Assembly: GCA_009926135.1 (NCBI GenBank)
Contig: RFPL01000018.1
Location: 1-57,612 of the forward strand
Length of the DNA: 57,612 nt
Direction of reading: 5' to 3'
Source of the DNA: Sphingomonadaceae bacterium
GTDB lineage: Bacteria; Pseudomonadota; Alphaproteobacteria; Sphingomonadales; Sphingomonadaceae
Position 1 is the first letter of the stretch. The number at the start of each line of letters is the position of its first letter. The translations under genes were made by a program, and so were the position numbers. The notes beneath the pieces are model-generated. The model searched no databases and was not told the origin of the DNA. It saw only the letters and a program-made list of their open reading frames with translations. Below, in pieces: positions 8,448-17,036 of the stretch.

Positions 8448-10757
8448 TCAGAAGTTGACCGTTGCCGTCACGAAGACCTGGCGCGGATTGCCGTAGAAGG
8501 CGGTCAGGGTGCCTTCGCGGCCCAGCGCCGGGATCAGTGCGCCAGTGACCGGATTGGTCAGCGGAGCCCCGGTCGTCGCATTGCCGGCCATGAAGTTATA
8601 GCCAGAGGTCTTGTACTTCACGTCGAACAGGTTCTTGCCATAGAGGCCCAGCGTCCAGCGCTTGTTCGGCGCGGCGTAGATCAGCGAGGCATCGACCAAC
8701 TGGTAAGCGCCCTGGTCGAGATAGGGGTTGGGCACTTCGAACTGGTAGGTCGTGCTCTTGAACGAGACGCCCGCCGTTGCGGTCAGCGATCCCTCGCCCA
8801 GATCGGCGGTATAGCTGGCCTGCGCATTACCGGTCCATGCCGGGGTGTTCTGGATCTTGCGGAAGGCTGCCACGTCGGTCGGAACGCTGGCGATGTTGGT
8901 GATGTACTTCTGGAACTTGGCGTCGATGTAGCCAAGCGAACCCGACAGGGTCAGCCCGCCCAGCTTGGCGCGGGCTTCAAGCTCGAGGCCCTGCATCCGC
9001 GCCTTGCCGGCGTTGGAAACGACCCCGCAGAAGCTCGGCAGGCCCGAAACGGTGCAAGCCACCGAACCCGGGATCTGCACGTCGGTGTAGTCCATGCGGA
9101 AAGCGGCAATCGCGACGAACAGCTTGCGGTCCAGCAACGAGCCCTTGTAGCCCACTTCGTAGCTGTCGACCTTCTCGGGCTTGAAGCTCAGGAAGGCGGC
9201 GATTTCAGCGTCCGAGCGCACGCCATTGCCATCAAGGTCGGGCGCATTGACGCCAGCACCGCGCGGGTCGAAGCCGCCGCCCTTGAAGCCCTGCGAGAAC
9301 GAGGCATAGAGGTTGTGGCCCTCAGCCGGCTTGAAGCTGATTGAGCCGCGGGGCGTGAACTTCTTGAACGTGCTCTTGCCCTTGAAGTTGGTGCCCGGCG
9401 CGCCAAAGGCGACCCCGGCCCCGCCGAACACCGGCGAACCACCACCCAGGTAGTTCTGGCGCAGGATCGTGGCCGAACGTTCGTCCCAGGTATAGCGCCC
9501 GCCAACCGACAGGCTGAGCTGGTCGGTCAGGTCATAAGTGAAGTCGGCAAACCCGGCCAGCGTGTCAGTGCCGATATCGGCGCTGGTGAAGGCGGTCAGG
9601 CCGTTGAGCGTGGTGAACAGCCGCACGTCGAACTGGGTCAGGGCAGTGGCGTTCAAGTAGTAAGCGCCGATCAGGCCGTTGAAGCGGCCCGAATTGATCA
9701 GCAGCTGCAGTTCCTGGCTGGTCTGGCGGTTCTTGTAGATCCCCGGAACGTCGACATCGACCGCCGGCAGCGCGTCGAAATCGATCGGCGAGGCCGAATC
9801 GTCCTTGCGATAGGAAGTGATCGACCGGACCGTCAGCGTATCGTTGAGCTCGCCTTCCATGAACAGCGAGGTGCCCCAGGCCTTCACGTCCTGCTTGGGT
9901 GAAACCAGGCCGCCCTGGGTGTCATAGACGTTGCTCAGCATCGGGGTGTTGGTGAACTGGCTGGGGATCAGGCGGTGCCCACCGCGCTCGGTCGACTTGT
10001 CATGCGTGTAATCGGCCGAGACGCGGGCAAAGAAGCCATCGGCGTGGACTTCGGTGGTGCCGCGGCCAGCCCAGATGTCCTTGTTGTAGTTTTCACGACC
10101 CGTGGTGAGGTTCTCACCGAAGCCGCCGCGCGACAGGCGAGCGAGCGAGCCGCCGAGCCGCAGCGTGCCGTCACCCACCGGGGTGCTGGCGGTGATCACG
10201 CCGTCGGCCTGGTTGTAGGTGCCATAGGTGCCACGCAGCGACAGGCGGGGATCGTTGTCGATCTTGCGGGTCACGTACTTGACCGCGCCGCCAACGGTGT
10301 TGCGGCCATAGAGCGTGCCCTGCGGACCGCGCAGCACTTCGATGCGCTGGACGTCATAGATATCGACCACGGCGGCCTGCGGGCGGTTGAGGTAGACATC
10401 GTCAAGATAGATGCCGACGCCCTGCTCGAAGCCCGAGACCGGATCCTGCTGGCCCACGCCGCGGATGAAGGCGGTGAGGGTGGAGTTGGTCGCGCGGCTG
10501 GCTTCCATCGTCACGTTCGGGGCCTGTTCGGCCACGGCGGTGATATCGGCTGCGCCGGTGCGCTCGAGCTGGTCGGCCGAGAGCGAGGTGATCGCGATTG
10601 GAACGTCGGTCAGGTTTTCTTCGCGGCGGCGTGCGGTGACGATGATCGCATCATCGGCATCGCTCGCGCCTGCTTCCTGGGCCAGAGCGGGGGTGGAAAG
10701 GCCGGCAAAGGCGCTGGCGATCAGCGAAGCTCGGCAAAGCAGTGCAGTGGTACGCAT
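8448..10757 (-). CDS. TonB-dependent outer-membrane receptor
   Basis: A 769-residue outer-membrane beta-barrel that imports an unknown ligand using TonB energy. It has a cleaved signal peptide ending in LSTPALAQE. A TonB-box-like stretch (DDAIIVTARRREE) leads into the plug domain (VPIAITSLSADQL, then IRGVGQQDP, IYLDDVYLNRPQ and RIEVLRGPQGTLYGRNTVGGAV). The barrel ends in a C-terminal aromatic (TATVNF), as BAM substrates do. The start is fixed by GGGAGGAG eight bases upstream; the frame could extend to 10904 but that part is intergenic promoter DNA. The divergent TetR gene probably controls it. It resembles the large sphingomonad family of FecA/CirA-like receptors, whose ligands range from siderophores to aromatics and steroids. 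Confidence 0.94.
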   Translation of the reverse strand: MRTTALLCRASLIASAFAGLSTPALAQEAGASDADDAIIVTARRREENLTDVPIAITSLSADQLERTGAADITAVAEQAPNVTMEASRATNSTLTAFIRGVGQQDPVSGFEQGVGIYLDDVYLNRPQAAVVDIYDVQRIEVLRGPQGTLYGRNTVGGAVKYVTRKIDNDPRLSLRGTYGTYNQADGVITASTPVGDGTLRLGGSLARLSRGGFGENLTTGRENYNKDIWAGRGTTEVHADGFFARVSADYTHDKSTERGGHRLIPSQFTNTPMLSNVYDTQGGLVSPKQDVKAWGTSLFMEGELNDTLTVRSITSYRKDDSASPIDFDALPAVDVDVPGIYKNRQTSQELQLLINSGRFNGLIGAYYLNATALTQFDVRLFTTLNGLTAFTSADIGTDTLAGFADFTYDLTDQLSLSVGGRYTWDERSATILRQNYLGGGSPVFGGAGVAFGAPGTNFKGKSTFKKFTPRGSISFKPAEGHNLYASFSQGFKGGGFDPRGAGVNAPDLDGNGVRSDAEIAAFLSFKPEKVDSYEVGYKGSLLDRKLFVAIAAFRMDYTDVQIPGSVACTVSGLPSFCGVVSNAGKARMQGLELEARAKLGGLTLSGSLGYIDAKFQKYITNIASVPTDVAAFRKIQNTPAWTGNAQASYTADLGEGSLTATAGVSFKSTTYQFEVPNPYLDQGAYQLVDASLIYAAPNKRWTLGLYGKNLFDVKYKTSGYNFMAGNATTGAPLTNPVTGALIPALGREGTLTAFYGNPRQVFVTATVNF

Positions 10758-10818
10758 CGTGGGGCTCCTCCCAAAGAATCCTCCGGCCCGTGCGGTTTCC
10801 GTCACAGACCCTGCGCGC

Positions 10819-10858
10819 CTTATATAAAAGTTGAACCAACTTTCAACTTGTATATGCT
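10819..10858. promoter_or_regulatory. Overlapping divergent promoters with a 22-bp operator
   Basis: Leftward promoter: TTGAAA at 10841-10846 and TATAAG at 10819-10824 (minus strand), 16-bp spacer. Rightward promoter: TTGAAC at 10831-10836 and TATGCT at 10853-10858, 16-bp spacer. The palindrome AAGTTGAA-N6-TTCAACTT at 10828-10849 lies inside both spacers, and a second overlapping one is AAAGTTG-N3-CAACTTT at 10827-10843. A protein bound here would block both promoters. The obvious candidate is the adjacent TetR. Confidence 0.7.
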
Positions 10859-10951
10859 TGCGTCGAGCGAAGGGACGCGCGAATGGTTGGGAAACGTGGC
10901 GCAAGTGTCACAGGGGTGACCCGGGTCGCCCGCCAGATGGGGAGCAAGTCG

Positions 10952-11551
10952 ATGGACGCAGCGGCCAGCCTGCCGCGTGAGCCGCGCACCGAGCGCGGCC
11001 GCCGCACCCAGCGCGCAATCCTTGATGCCGCAGCCGCCGAATTCGGTGAAAAGGGCTTTCACGACAGTTCGATCGTTTCGATCACCCAGCGCGCCGGCGT
11101 GGCGCTGGGCAGCTTCTACACCTATTTCGAGAGCAAGGAGGCGCTGTTCAAGGCGCTGGTGCTCGACATGTCCGAACAGGTCCGCCAGCTGGCCCTGCCG
11201 ATCGTGGCCGAGGCGCTTGACCCGGTCGAGACCGAACTTTCCGTCCTTACCCGGTTCCTCGAATTCGCGCGCGACCACAGCGAAATCTACCGGATCATCG
11301 ACGAAGCCGAATTCGTCGCCCCGGATGCCTGGCGGGCGCACTATTATGGCGGTGCCGGGCGGATCTATGCGCGGATCAAGGCGGCCAAGGAGCGCGGCGA
11401 GATCGCCGGCGAGGTTGACGAGATCCACGCCTGGGCAATCATCGGCATGAACGTGTTCCTGGGGCTGCGCTATGGCGTGCTGGAGCGTGATCGTTCGCCA
11501 GCCGAAGTGGCTGCCATTGCCAACCAGTTGTTGCAGCGGGGACTGCGCTAG
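10952..11551 (+). CDS. TetR/AcrR-family transcriptional regulator
   Basis: A 199-residue repressor. The N-terminal HTH reads RRTQRAILDAAAAEFGEKGFHDSSIVSITQRAGVALGSFYTYF, with the SFYTYFESKEALF recognition-helix region typical of TetR. The C-terminal helical ligand domain has EIYRIIDEAEFVAPDAWRAHYY. Start choice: an ATG at 10883 also has a plausible ribosome site, but the codons between it and 10937 (gtt, aaa, cgt, agt, aca) are AT-ending, unlike the rest of the gene, so that stretch looks non-coding. The chosen ATG follows GGGGAG by seven bases. It is divergent from the TonB receptor and likely autoregulated through the shared operator. The ligand is unknown. Confidence 0.9.
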   Translation: MDAAASLPREPRTERGRRTQRAILDAAAAEFGEKGFHDSSIVSITQRAGVALGSFYTYFESKEALFKALVLDMSEQVRQLALPIVAEALDPVETELSVLTRFLEFARDHSEIYRIIDEAEFVAPDAWRAHYYGGAGRIYARIKAAKERGEIAGEVDEIHAWAIIGMNVFLGLRYGVLERDRSPAEVAAIANQLLQRGLR

Positions 11552-11584
11552 ACCTTGCCCGCCCGCGCGGCTATGCGCGCCACC

Positions 11585-13111
11585 ATGTCCAATCGTCGCA
11601 CCTTTGCCATCATCTCGCACCCTGACGCGGGCAAGACCACGCTGACTGAAAAGCTGCTGTTGCAGGGCGGGGCGATCCACCTGGCGGGCGAGGTCAAGGC
11701 GCGCGGTGCGGCGCGGCGGGCGCGGTCGGACTGGATGAAGATCGAACAGCAGCGCGGGATCTCGGTCACCAGTTCGGTCATGACCTTCGAGCGCGACGGG
11801 GTTACCTTCAACCTGCTCGACACCCCGGGCCACGAAGACTTCTCCGAAGATACCTATCGCACGCTGACCGCCGTCGATTCCGCGATCATGGTGATCGACG
11901 CGGCCAAGGGGATCGAGCCGCAGACCCGCAAGCTGTTCGAGGTCTGCCGGCTGCGTTCGGTCCCGATCATCACTTTCGTCAACAAGGTCGACCGCGAAGG
12001 CCGCTCGGTGTTCGAGACGCTGGATGAAGTGGCCGATGCCCTGGCGCTGGATGTCTGCCCGATGGCCTGGCCGATCGGCATGGGCGGCGAGTTCAAGGGC
12101 GTGCTCGACTTCGCCACCAATCAGATCAGCCGCCCCGAAGGCGACAGCCGCGAATTCCTGGGCAAGCGCGAACCGGCGACGGCGGACAATATCCCCGCCG
12201 GAATCGCCGAAGAGATCGAGCTGGCCCAGGCCGGCTATCCCGCGTTTGATATCGAAGCCTACCGCAATGGTGATCTAACCCCGGTCTATTTCGGATCGGC
12301 GCTGAAGAATTTCGGCGTGGCCGAACTGATCGACGCCATCGCGCGATATGCCCCGCCGCCGCGGCCGCAGCCCAGCGATGCCGGGGTGATCAGCCCCGAC
12401 GGCAAGGAAGTGACCGGCTTCATCTTCAAGGTCCAGGCCAACATGGACCCGATGCACCGCGACCGGATCGCCTTCATGCGGCTGGTGTCGGGCACCTTCA
12501 AGCGTGGCATGAAGCTGACCCCCTCGGGCAGCGGCAAGCCGATCGCGATCCATTCCCCGATCCTGTTCTTTGCCCAGGACCGCGAAATCGCCGACAACGC
12601 CGAGCCGGGCGACATCATCGGCATCCCCAACCACGGCACGCTGCGGGTCGGCGATACACTAAGCGAGACCAACAAGGTCCGCTTCACGGGCCTGCCCAAC
12701 TTCGCCCCGGAAATCCTCCGCCGCGTCGCGCTGAAGGACCCGACCAAGACCAAGCAGCTCCGCAAAGCGCTCGACGACCTCAGCGAAGAGGGCGTGATCC
12801 AGGTGTTCTATCCGGAGATCGGCGCGCAGTGGATCGTCGGCGTGGTTGGCCAGCTCCAGCTTGAAGTGCTGATCAGCCGGCTGGAGGCGGAGTACAAGGT
12901 CGAAGCCATGCTCGAAGCCTCGCCGTTTGATACGGCGCGCTGGGTCAAGGGCAGCGACGCTGCGCTCAAGGCCTTTGCCGATTTCAACATGTCGAACCTG
13001 GCCAAGGACCGCGATGGCGATCCGGTGTTCATGGCGCGCTCAAGCTGGGATGTCGGCTATCAACAGGAGAAGAACCCGGAGCTGGTCTTCTCGGCAACCA
13101 AGGAGCGTTGA
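11585..13111 (+). CDS. prfC: Peptide chain release factor 3
   Basis: A ribosome-bound GTPase that recycles RF1/RF2 after peptide release. The 508-residue length and the G-domain motifs fit RF3 rather than EF-G: P-loop HPDAGKTT near residue 12, the RF3-type RRARSDWMKIEQQRGISVTSS switch region, DTPGHEDFSEDTYRTL (G3) and NKVDRE (G4). The C-terminal region ends KNPELVFSATKER. An in-frame TTG (11555) and ATG (11573) precede the chosen ATG, which gives the standard MSNRRTFAIISHPD start. It follows the TetR gene by 33 bases. Confidence 0.96.
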   Translation: MSNRRTFAIISHPDAGKTTLTEKLLLQGGAIHLAGEVKARGAARRARSDWMKIEQQRGISVTSSVMTFERDGVTFNLLDTPGHEDFSEDTYRTLTAVDSAIMVIDAAKGIEPQTRKLFEVCRLRSVPIITFVNKVDREGRSVFETLDEVADALALDVCPMAWPIGMGGEFKGVLDFATNQISRPEGDSREFLGKREPATADNIPAGIAEEIELAQAGYPAFDIEAYRNGDLTPVYFGSALKNFGVAELIDAIARYAPPPRPQPSDAGVISPDGKEVTGFIFKVQANMDPMHRDRIAFMRLVSGTFKRGMKLTPSGSGKPIAIHSPILFFAQDREIADNAEPGDIIGIPNHGTLRVGDTLSETNKVRFTGLPNFAPEILRRVALKDPTKTKQLRKALDDLSEEGVIQVFYPEIGAQWIVGVVGQLQLEVLISRLEAEYKVEAMLEASPFDTARWVKGSDAALKAFADFNMSNLAKDRDGDPVFMARSSWDVGYQQEKNPELVFSATKER

Positions 13112-13143
13112 CCGCGCTTGATTGCCGCGCCTAGGCTGGCGCC

Positions 13144-13716
13144 ATGGACTTCACCGACCACATCAAGCTCGATCACGAGGCGATGATCGCCCGGCAGGTC
13201 GTATTCTTCGTCGCCACGGCGGTCAGCGACGGGCGGATCAACCTCAGCCCCAAAGGTCTGGCGGATACCTTCAAGGTGCTGGGGCCGAACCGCGTGGCCT
13301 ATCTTGACCTTGGCGGATCGGGCAACGAGACCCACGCCCACCTTGCCGCTGCCAACGAGGATGGAGGGGGCCGCATCACGATCATGATGTGCAATTTCGA
13401 GCAGCCGGCGCTGATCCTGCGGCTCTACGGCACGGGGCGCCCGGTCCTGCCGCAGGATGCCGAATGGGCCGAGCTGGCCGGGCATTTCACCCTGCTGCCC
13501 GGTACCCGCCAGATCTTCGATATCGCGGTCGACAGCGTGCAGACCTCGTGCGGCTGGGGCGTCCCGGTGATGCACCTGGGGCACGAGCGAGAAACGCTGG
13601 TCAAGTACCACGCCCAGTCCGACCCGGCGAAGTGGGAGGCCAAGCTGGCCGGCCGCACCCGTTCGATCGACGGCCTGCCGACCCGGGCCACCGACCGCTA
13701 CATCGCCGGGGAATAG
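13144..13716 (+). CDS. Pyridoxamine 5'-phosphate oxidase-family (flavin-reductase-fold) protein
   Basis: A 190-residue protein matching the split-barrel, FMN- or F420-binding family. The segments FVATAVSDGRINLSPKG near residue 22, NRVAYLDLGGSGNETHAHL and ITIMMCNFEQPALILRLYG are the usual strands. It is distinct from PdxH, which is longer at the C-terminus and carries its own substrate motif. The biochemical activity is not determined by sequence; oxidation or general stress roles have been suggested for relatives. It is eight bases upstream of the EEP gene, so the two are probably co-transcribed. Confidence 0.85.
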   Translation: MDFTDHIKLDHEAMIARQVVFFVATAVSDGRINLSPKGLADTFKVLGPNRVAYLDLGGSGNETHAHLAAANEDGGGRITIMMCNFEQPALILRLYGTGRPVLPQDAEWAELAGHFTLLPGTRQIFDIAVDSVQTSCGWGVPVMHLGHERETLVKYHAQSDPAKWEAKLAGRTRSIDGLPTRATDRYIAGE

Positions 13717-13724
13717 CGCCTCCG

Positions 13725-14429
13725 GTGCAGCTCAAGTTCGCCAGCTACAACATCCACAAGGCGGTCGGCACCGACCGGCGGCGCGATCCCGACCGGATCC
13801 TGGCCGTGCTGCGCGAGATCGACGCCGATGTCATTGCCCTGCAAGAGGCCGACCGGCGGATCGGGCGGCGCGAGAGCGTCCTGCCGCGCGAAGCGATCGA
13901 GGATTACACCCCGTGGCGCCCAATCGCGCTCAATCACCGCCCGGATTCGCTCGGCTGGCACGGCAATGCGCTGCTGGTTCGGCGCGGGATCACGGTGATC
14001 GAGGCCGGCGTGGTGCCGCTCCCCACGCTCGAGCCGCGCGGCGCGATCCGGGCGGACCTGCAGATCGAAGGCAAGCGCGTCCGGGTGGTCGGCATGCACC
14101 TTGACCTGTCCGGCCTGCGCCGCCGCCAGCAGGTCCGCACGATTCTCGACCACCTGACCCGCTGCGATGGCCATTGCCCGACCGTGCTGATGGGCGATTG
14201 CAACGAATGGAGCCTGCACCGCGGCGCGCTGGGCGAATTCCGCGCACCCTGGCGGCTGCTGACTCCCGGCGCCAGCTTCCCCTCGCGCCGCCCGGTCGGC
14301 CGGCTCGACCGGCTGGTGCTGTCCGAGCAATGGGAGCTGGAGGAGGCCGGGGTTCATCACTCCGCGCTCGCCGCGAAGGCTTCGGATCATTTACCCGTCT
14401 GGGCCAGGGCCGAGCTGCCTAGAAAATAG
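13725..14429 (+). CDS. Endonuclease/exonuclease/phosphatase (EEP) family protein
   Basis: A 234-residue metal-dependent phosphohydrolase of the DNase I/APE1/sphingomyelinase fold. Motifs present: KFASYNIHKAVG (Asn) near residue 4, DVIALQEADRR (catalytic Glu) near 40, GMHLDLSGLRRRQQ, LMGDCNEW (Asp/Asn) near 160 and AKASDHLPVWA (Asp-His pair) at the C-terminus. There is no signal peptide, so it is probably cytosolic. The substrate could be nucleic acid or a phospholipid head group and cannot be told from sequence. The GTG start, 12 bases after GGGGA, gives the family's normal N-terminus. The stop codon lies inside a hairpin. Confidence 0.88.
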   Translation: MQLKFASYNIHKAVGTDRRRDPDRILAVLREIDADVIALQEADRRIGRRESVLPREAIEDYTPWRPIALNHRPDSLGWHGNALLVRRGITVIEAGVVPLPTLEPRGAIRADLQIEGKRVRVVGMHLDLSGLRRRQQVRTILDHLTRCDGHCPTVLMGDCNEWSLHRGALGEFRAPWRLLTPGASFPSRRPVGRLDRLVLSEQWELEEAGVHHSALAAKASDHLPVWARAELPRK

Positions 14430-14435
14430 GCAGCT
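14413..14435 (+). other. Hairpin spanning the EEP stop codon
   Basis: AGCTGCCTA and TAGGCAGCT form a perfect 9-bp stem around a 5-nt GAAAA loop. The TAG stop is the start of the right arm. No T run follows, so it is not a classical intrinsic terminator. It could protect the mRNA end or act with Rho upstream of the glnK promoter. Confidence 0.55.
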
Positions 14436-14504
14436 GCGCAGAATTCGAGCGGTAGCGTACCGTGGGGCGCAATCCTGTTTCGTCGATTCCGCTGAATCTC
14501 CTAA

Positions 14505-14918
<414 letters not shown>

Positions 14919-14965
14919 GCGCCAAGTCTTTCACAAGTGCCGACCCTGACAGGAGGACTTATCCC

Positions 14966-16441
14966 ATGATCCGCAAGATTGTTTGCGGTCTTGGCGCAGC
15001 GGGGGCCAGCCTCTTCGCCGCCACGGCCGCCTTCGCGCAAGACGCGACCGCAGCGGCCACCGCCGCCGCGACCGAGGCGGCTGCGACCGCCACCCAGGCG
15101 GCGACCACCGCAGCCTTCACCCCCACCGCCGAAATGGTCAGCAAGGGCGACGTTGCCTGGATGCTCGTTGCATCCGCGCTCGTGCTGCTGATGTCGGTCC
15201 CGGCGCTTGCCCTGTTCTACGGCGGCCTGGTGCGCTCCAAGAACATGCTCAGCGTGCTGATGCAGGTGCTGACCATCGTCTGCGTCGCGGCGCTGGTCTG
15301 GTTTGCCTGGGGCTATTCGATGGCCTTCACCTCGACCGGCACGCCGTTCCCCAAGATCGTTGGCGGGCTCGACAAGGCGTTCCTCGCCGGGGTCGACGTG
15401 ACCACATTCGCCGCGACGTTCTCCAACAGCGTCTACCTGCCTGAATATGTGTTCGTGATCTTCCAGATGACCTTCGCCTGCATCACGCCGGCGCTGATCG
15501 TCGGGGCGTTTGCGGAACGCGTGAAGTTCACGCCGCTGATCATCTTCACGGTGCTGTGGCTGACCTTCGCCTATTTCCCGATCGCGCACATGGTCTGGTA
15601 CTGGGCCGGTCCTGACTTCCTCCACGCCGCGCCTGACGATAGCGGCCTGCTGTGGGGCTGGGGCGCGCTCGACTTCGCTGGCGGCACCGTGGTTCACATC
15701 AATGCGGGCATCGCCGGCCTGATCGGCTGCCTCGTGATCGGTCCGCGCGTTGGCTTCAAGTCGGAATCGATGCCGCCGCACAGCCTGGTCATGACCATGA
15801 TCGGTGCCTCGCTGCTGTGGATCGGCTGGTTCGGGTTCAACGCCGGATCGGGCCTGGAAGCCAATGCCTTCGGCGCGCTGGCCTTCATCAACACCTTCGT
15901 CGCCACGGCTGCGGCGGGCGTCACCTGGGCAGTGATCGAACAGATCGTCCACAAGAAGCCATCGCTGCTGGGCGGGGCCTCGGGCGTGGTGACCGGCCTG
16001 GTCGCGATTACCCCGGCCGCAGGCTTTGCCCACCCGGGCACTGCGATTATCCTCGGCGCGGTTGCCACCCTGGTCTGCTTCTTCTTCGTCACCACGGTGA
16101 AGAACAAGCTGAAGTATGACGATACGCTGGACGTCTTCGGCATCCACGCGGTTGGCGGGATCGTCGGCGCGATCGGCACGGGCTTCGTCGCCAACCCGGC
16201 CTGGGGCGGCCAGGGCTGGATCGACTACACCGCGCCAGTGGCCAAGGCGGGCGAGTTCGACCTTTACACCCAGGTCATGACCCAGATCTGGGCCGTTGGC
16301 ACCACGGTCGTCTGGACCGGCGTGGTCTCGGCCGTGCTCTTCCTGGGCCTCAAGTACACCATCGGGCTGCGCCCCTCGGTCGAAGCCGAGCGGGAAGGCC
16401 TGGACATCACCGAACACGGAGAGCGCGCCTACAACATGTAA
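14966..16441 (+). CDS. amtB: Ammonium transporter AmtB
   Basis: An inner-membrane ammonium channel of 491 residues. A signal peptide (LGAAGASLFAATAAFAQD) and an Ala/Thr-rich linker precede about 11 membrane helices. Family signatures include ALFYGGLVRSKNMLS, the conserved DFAGGTVVHINAGIAGLIG near residue 230 and DVFGIHAVGGIVGAIGTG with the second pore His. AGGAGG nine bases upstream fixes the start, although the frame is open from a GTG overlapping the glnK stop. It is co-transcribed with glnK, whose trimer should gate it. A candidate sRNA and a terminator follow directly. Confidence 0.96.
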   Translation: MIRKIVCGLGAAGASLFAATAAFAQDATAAATAAATEAAATATQAATTAAFTPTAEMVSKGDVAWMLVASALVLLMSVPALALFYGGLVRSKNMLSVLMQVLTIVCVAALVWFAWGYSMAFTSTGTPFPKIVGGLDKAFLAGVDVTTFAATFSNSVYLPEYVFVIFQMTFACITPALIVGAFAERVKFTPLIIFTVLWLTFAYFPIAHMVWYWAGPDFLHAAPDDSGLLWGWGALDFAGGTVVHINAGIAGLIGCLVIGPRVGFKSESMPPHSLVMTMIGASLLWIGWFGFNAGSGLEANAFGALAFINTFVATAAAGVTWAVIEQIVHKKPSLLGGASGVVTGLVAITPAAGFAHPGTAIILGAVATLVCFFFVTTVKNKLKYDDTLDVFGIHAVGGIVGAIGTGFVANPAWGGQGWIDYTAPVAKAGEFDLYTQVMTQIWAVGTTVVWTGVVSAVLFLGLKYTIGLRPSVEAEREGLDITEHGERAYNM

Positions 16442-16443
16442 CG

Positions 16444-16565
16444 CTCTCCTCAGCTTGGCAGGGTCGGGTTCCTCCTCCTCTCCTCTCCCGATCCTGCCTC
16501 CCGGCGTTCCTCCTGCGAACGCAAACTAGATGGGCCGGAACAGCAATGTTCCGGCCCCTTTTTTA
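16444..16565 (+). ncRNA. Candidate anti-Shine-Dalgarno (cuckoo/CcsR-like) small RNA in the amtB 3' UTR
   Basis: Two consecutive hairpins follow amtB. The first has a 12-bp stem (16457-16468 with 16487-16498, one G-U pair) and an 18-nt all-pyrimidine loop TTCCTCCTCCTCTCCTCT. The second has a 6-bp stem (16504-16509 with 16517-16522) with loop CTCCTGC, so CCTCCT is again exposed. The intrinsic terminator comes right after. Tandem hairpins with CCUCCUCC-type loops and a terminator, located 3' of a protein gene, are the hallmark of the cuckoo (CcsR) RNAs known from Rhodobacter and relatives. Family membership and processing from the amtB mRNA are inferred. Confidence 0.6.
16532..16564 (+). terminator. 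Intrinsic terminator of glnK-amtB
   Basis: A perfect 10-bp stem (16532-16541 with 16548-16557), loop AGCAAT, followed by C and six T residues. This is a textbook Rho-independent terminator, and it would also form the 3' end of the candidate small RNA. Confidence 0.95.
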
Positions 16566-16585
16566 TTTGGAGGCTTGATGGGTGC

Positions 16586-16607
16586 GGACAGGCCATCCGG
16601 CCTGTCC
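16586..16607 (-). terminator. Probable hairpin terminator after the VOC gene
   Basis: GGACAGGCC and GGCCTGTCC form a perfect 9-bp stem with a 4-nt loop, 17 bases past the VOC stop on the minus strand. It lacks a U tract, so it is only a tentative terminator. Confidence 0.45.
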
Positions 16608-16623
16608 TGGGCAACACCAGGAC

Positions 16624-17025
16624 TCAATCGCCGAAGAAGTTGAGTTCGAGGACCACGTTGTTGGGGTCCGTCACGAAGACCTGCCGCAAGCCGATTGAGC
16701 CGATGGTGTTGACGTGACGGGTCAGGCCGGCTGCATCGAGCCGCTCGATCAGCCGGTCAAAGCCGGAGCAGTTGAACGCGACATGATGGATCGCCCCGGT
16801 CGGCTGGCCGGGAAACACTTCCCGGTCAAAGGCGCGCGGGCACTCCGTGTGGTTGATGTGGACCAGCGCGCGGCCGGCATCATCGTGCATCCACTGGACC
16901 AGATGGGGGGGCAGCGGCGGCGGACCGTCGCGGCGCTCAAGCCCCAGGACGGTGGTATAGAAGGCGGCGGTTTCATCCAGCTGATCGGTGATCACGTTGA
17001 AGTGATCCAGTGCATTTACCCGCAT
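16624..17025 (-). CDS. VOC-family (glyoxalase/bleomycin-resistance fold) protein
   Basis: A 133-residue single-module VOC protein. Metal-ligand positions typical of the family are visible: LDHFNVITDQL (His) near residue 6, AIHHVAFNCSGFD near 80 and VVLELNFFGD (Glu) at the C-terminus. It could be a dioxygenase-, isomerase- or glyoxalase-type enzyme; the substrate is unknown. The start follows GGAGAG by about eight bases, and the 12 longer residues upstream are not supported. It follows the nitronate monooxygenase gene by 11 bases and is probably in the same operon. Confidence 0.87.
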   Translation of the reverse strand: MRVNALDHFNVITDQLDETAAFYTTVLGLERRDGPPPLPPHLVQWMHDDAGRALVHINHTECPRAFDREVFPGQPTGAIHHVAFNCSGFDRLIERLDAAGLTRHVNTIGSIGLRQVFVTDPNNVVLELNFFGD

Positions 17026-17036
17026 GCCTTGCTCTC

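Noticed and set aside
10883..10951. Longer start for the TetR gene
   Set aside because: It has a plausible ribosome site, but its codons end mostly in A/T, unlike the rest of the gene, and TetR proteins usually start close to the HTH.
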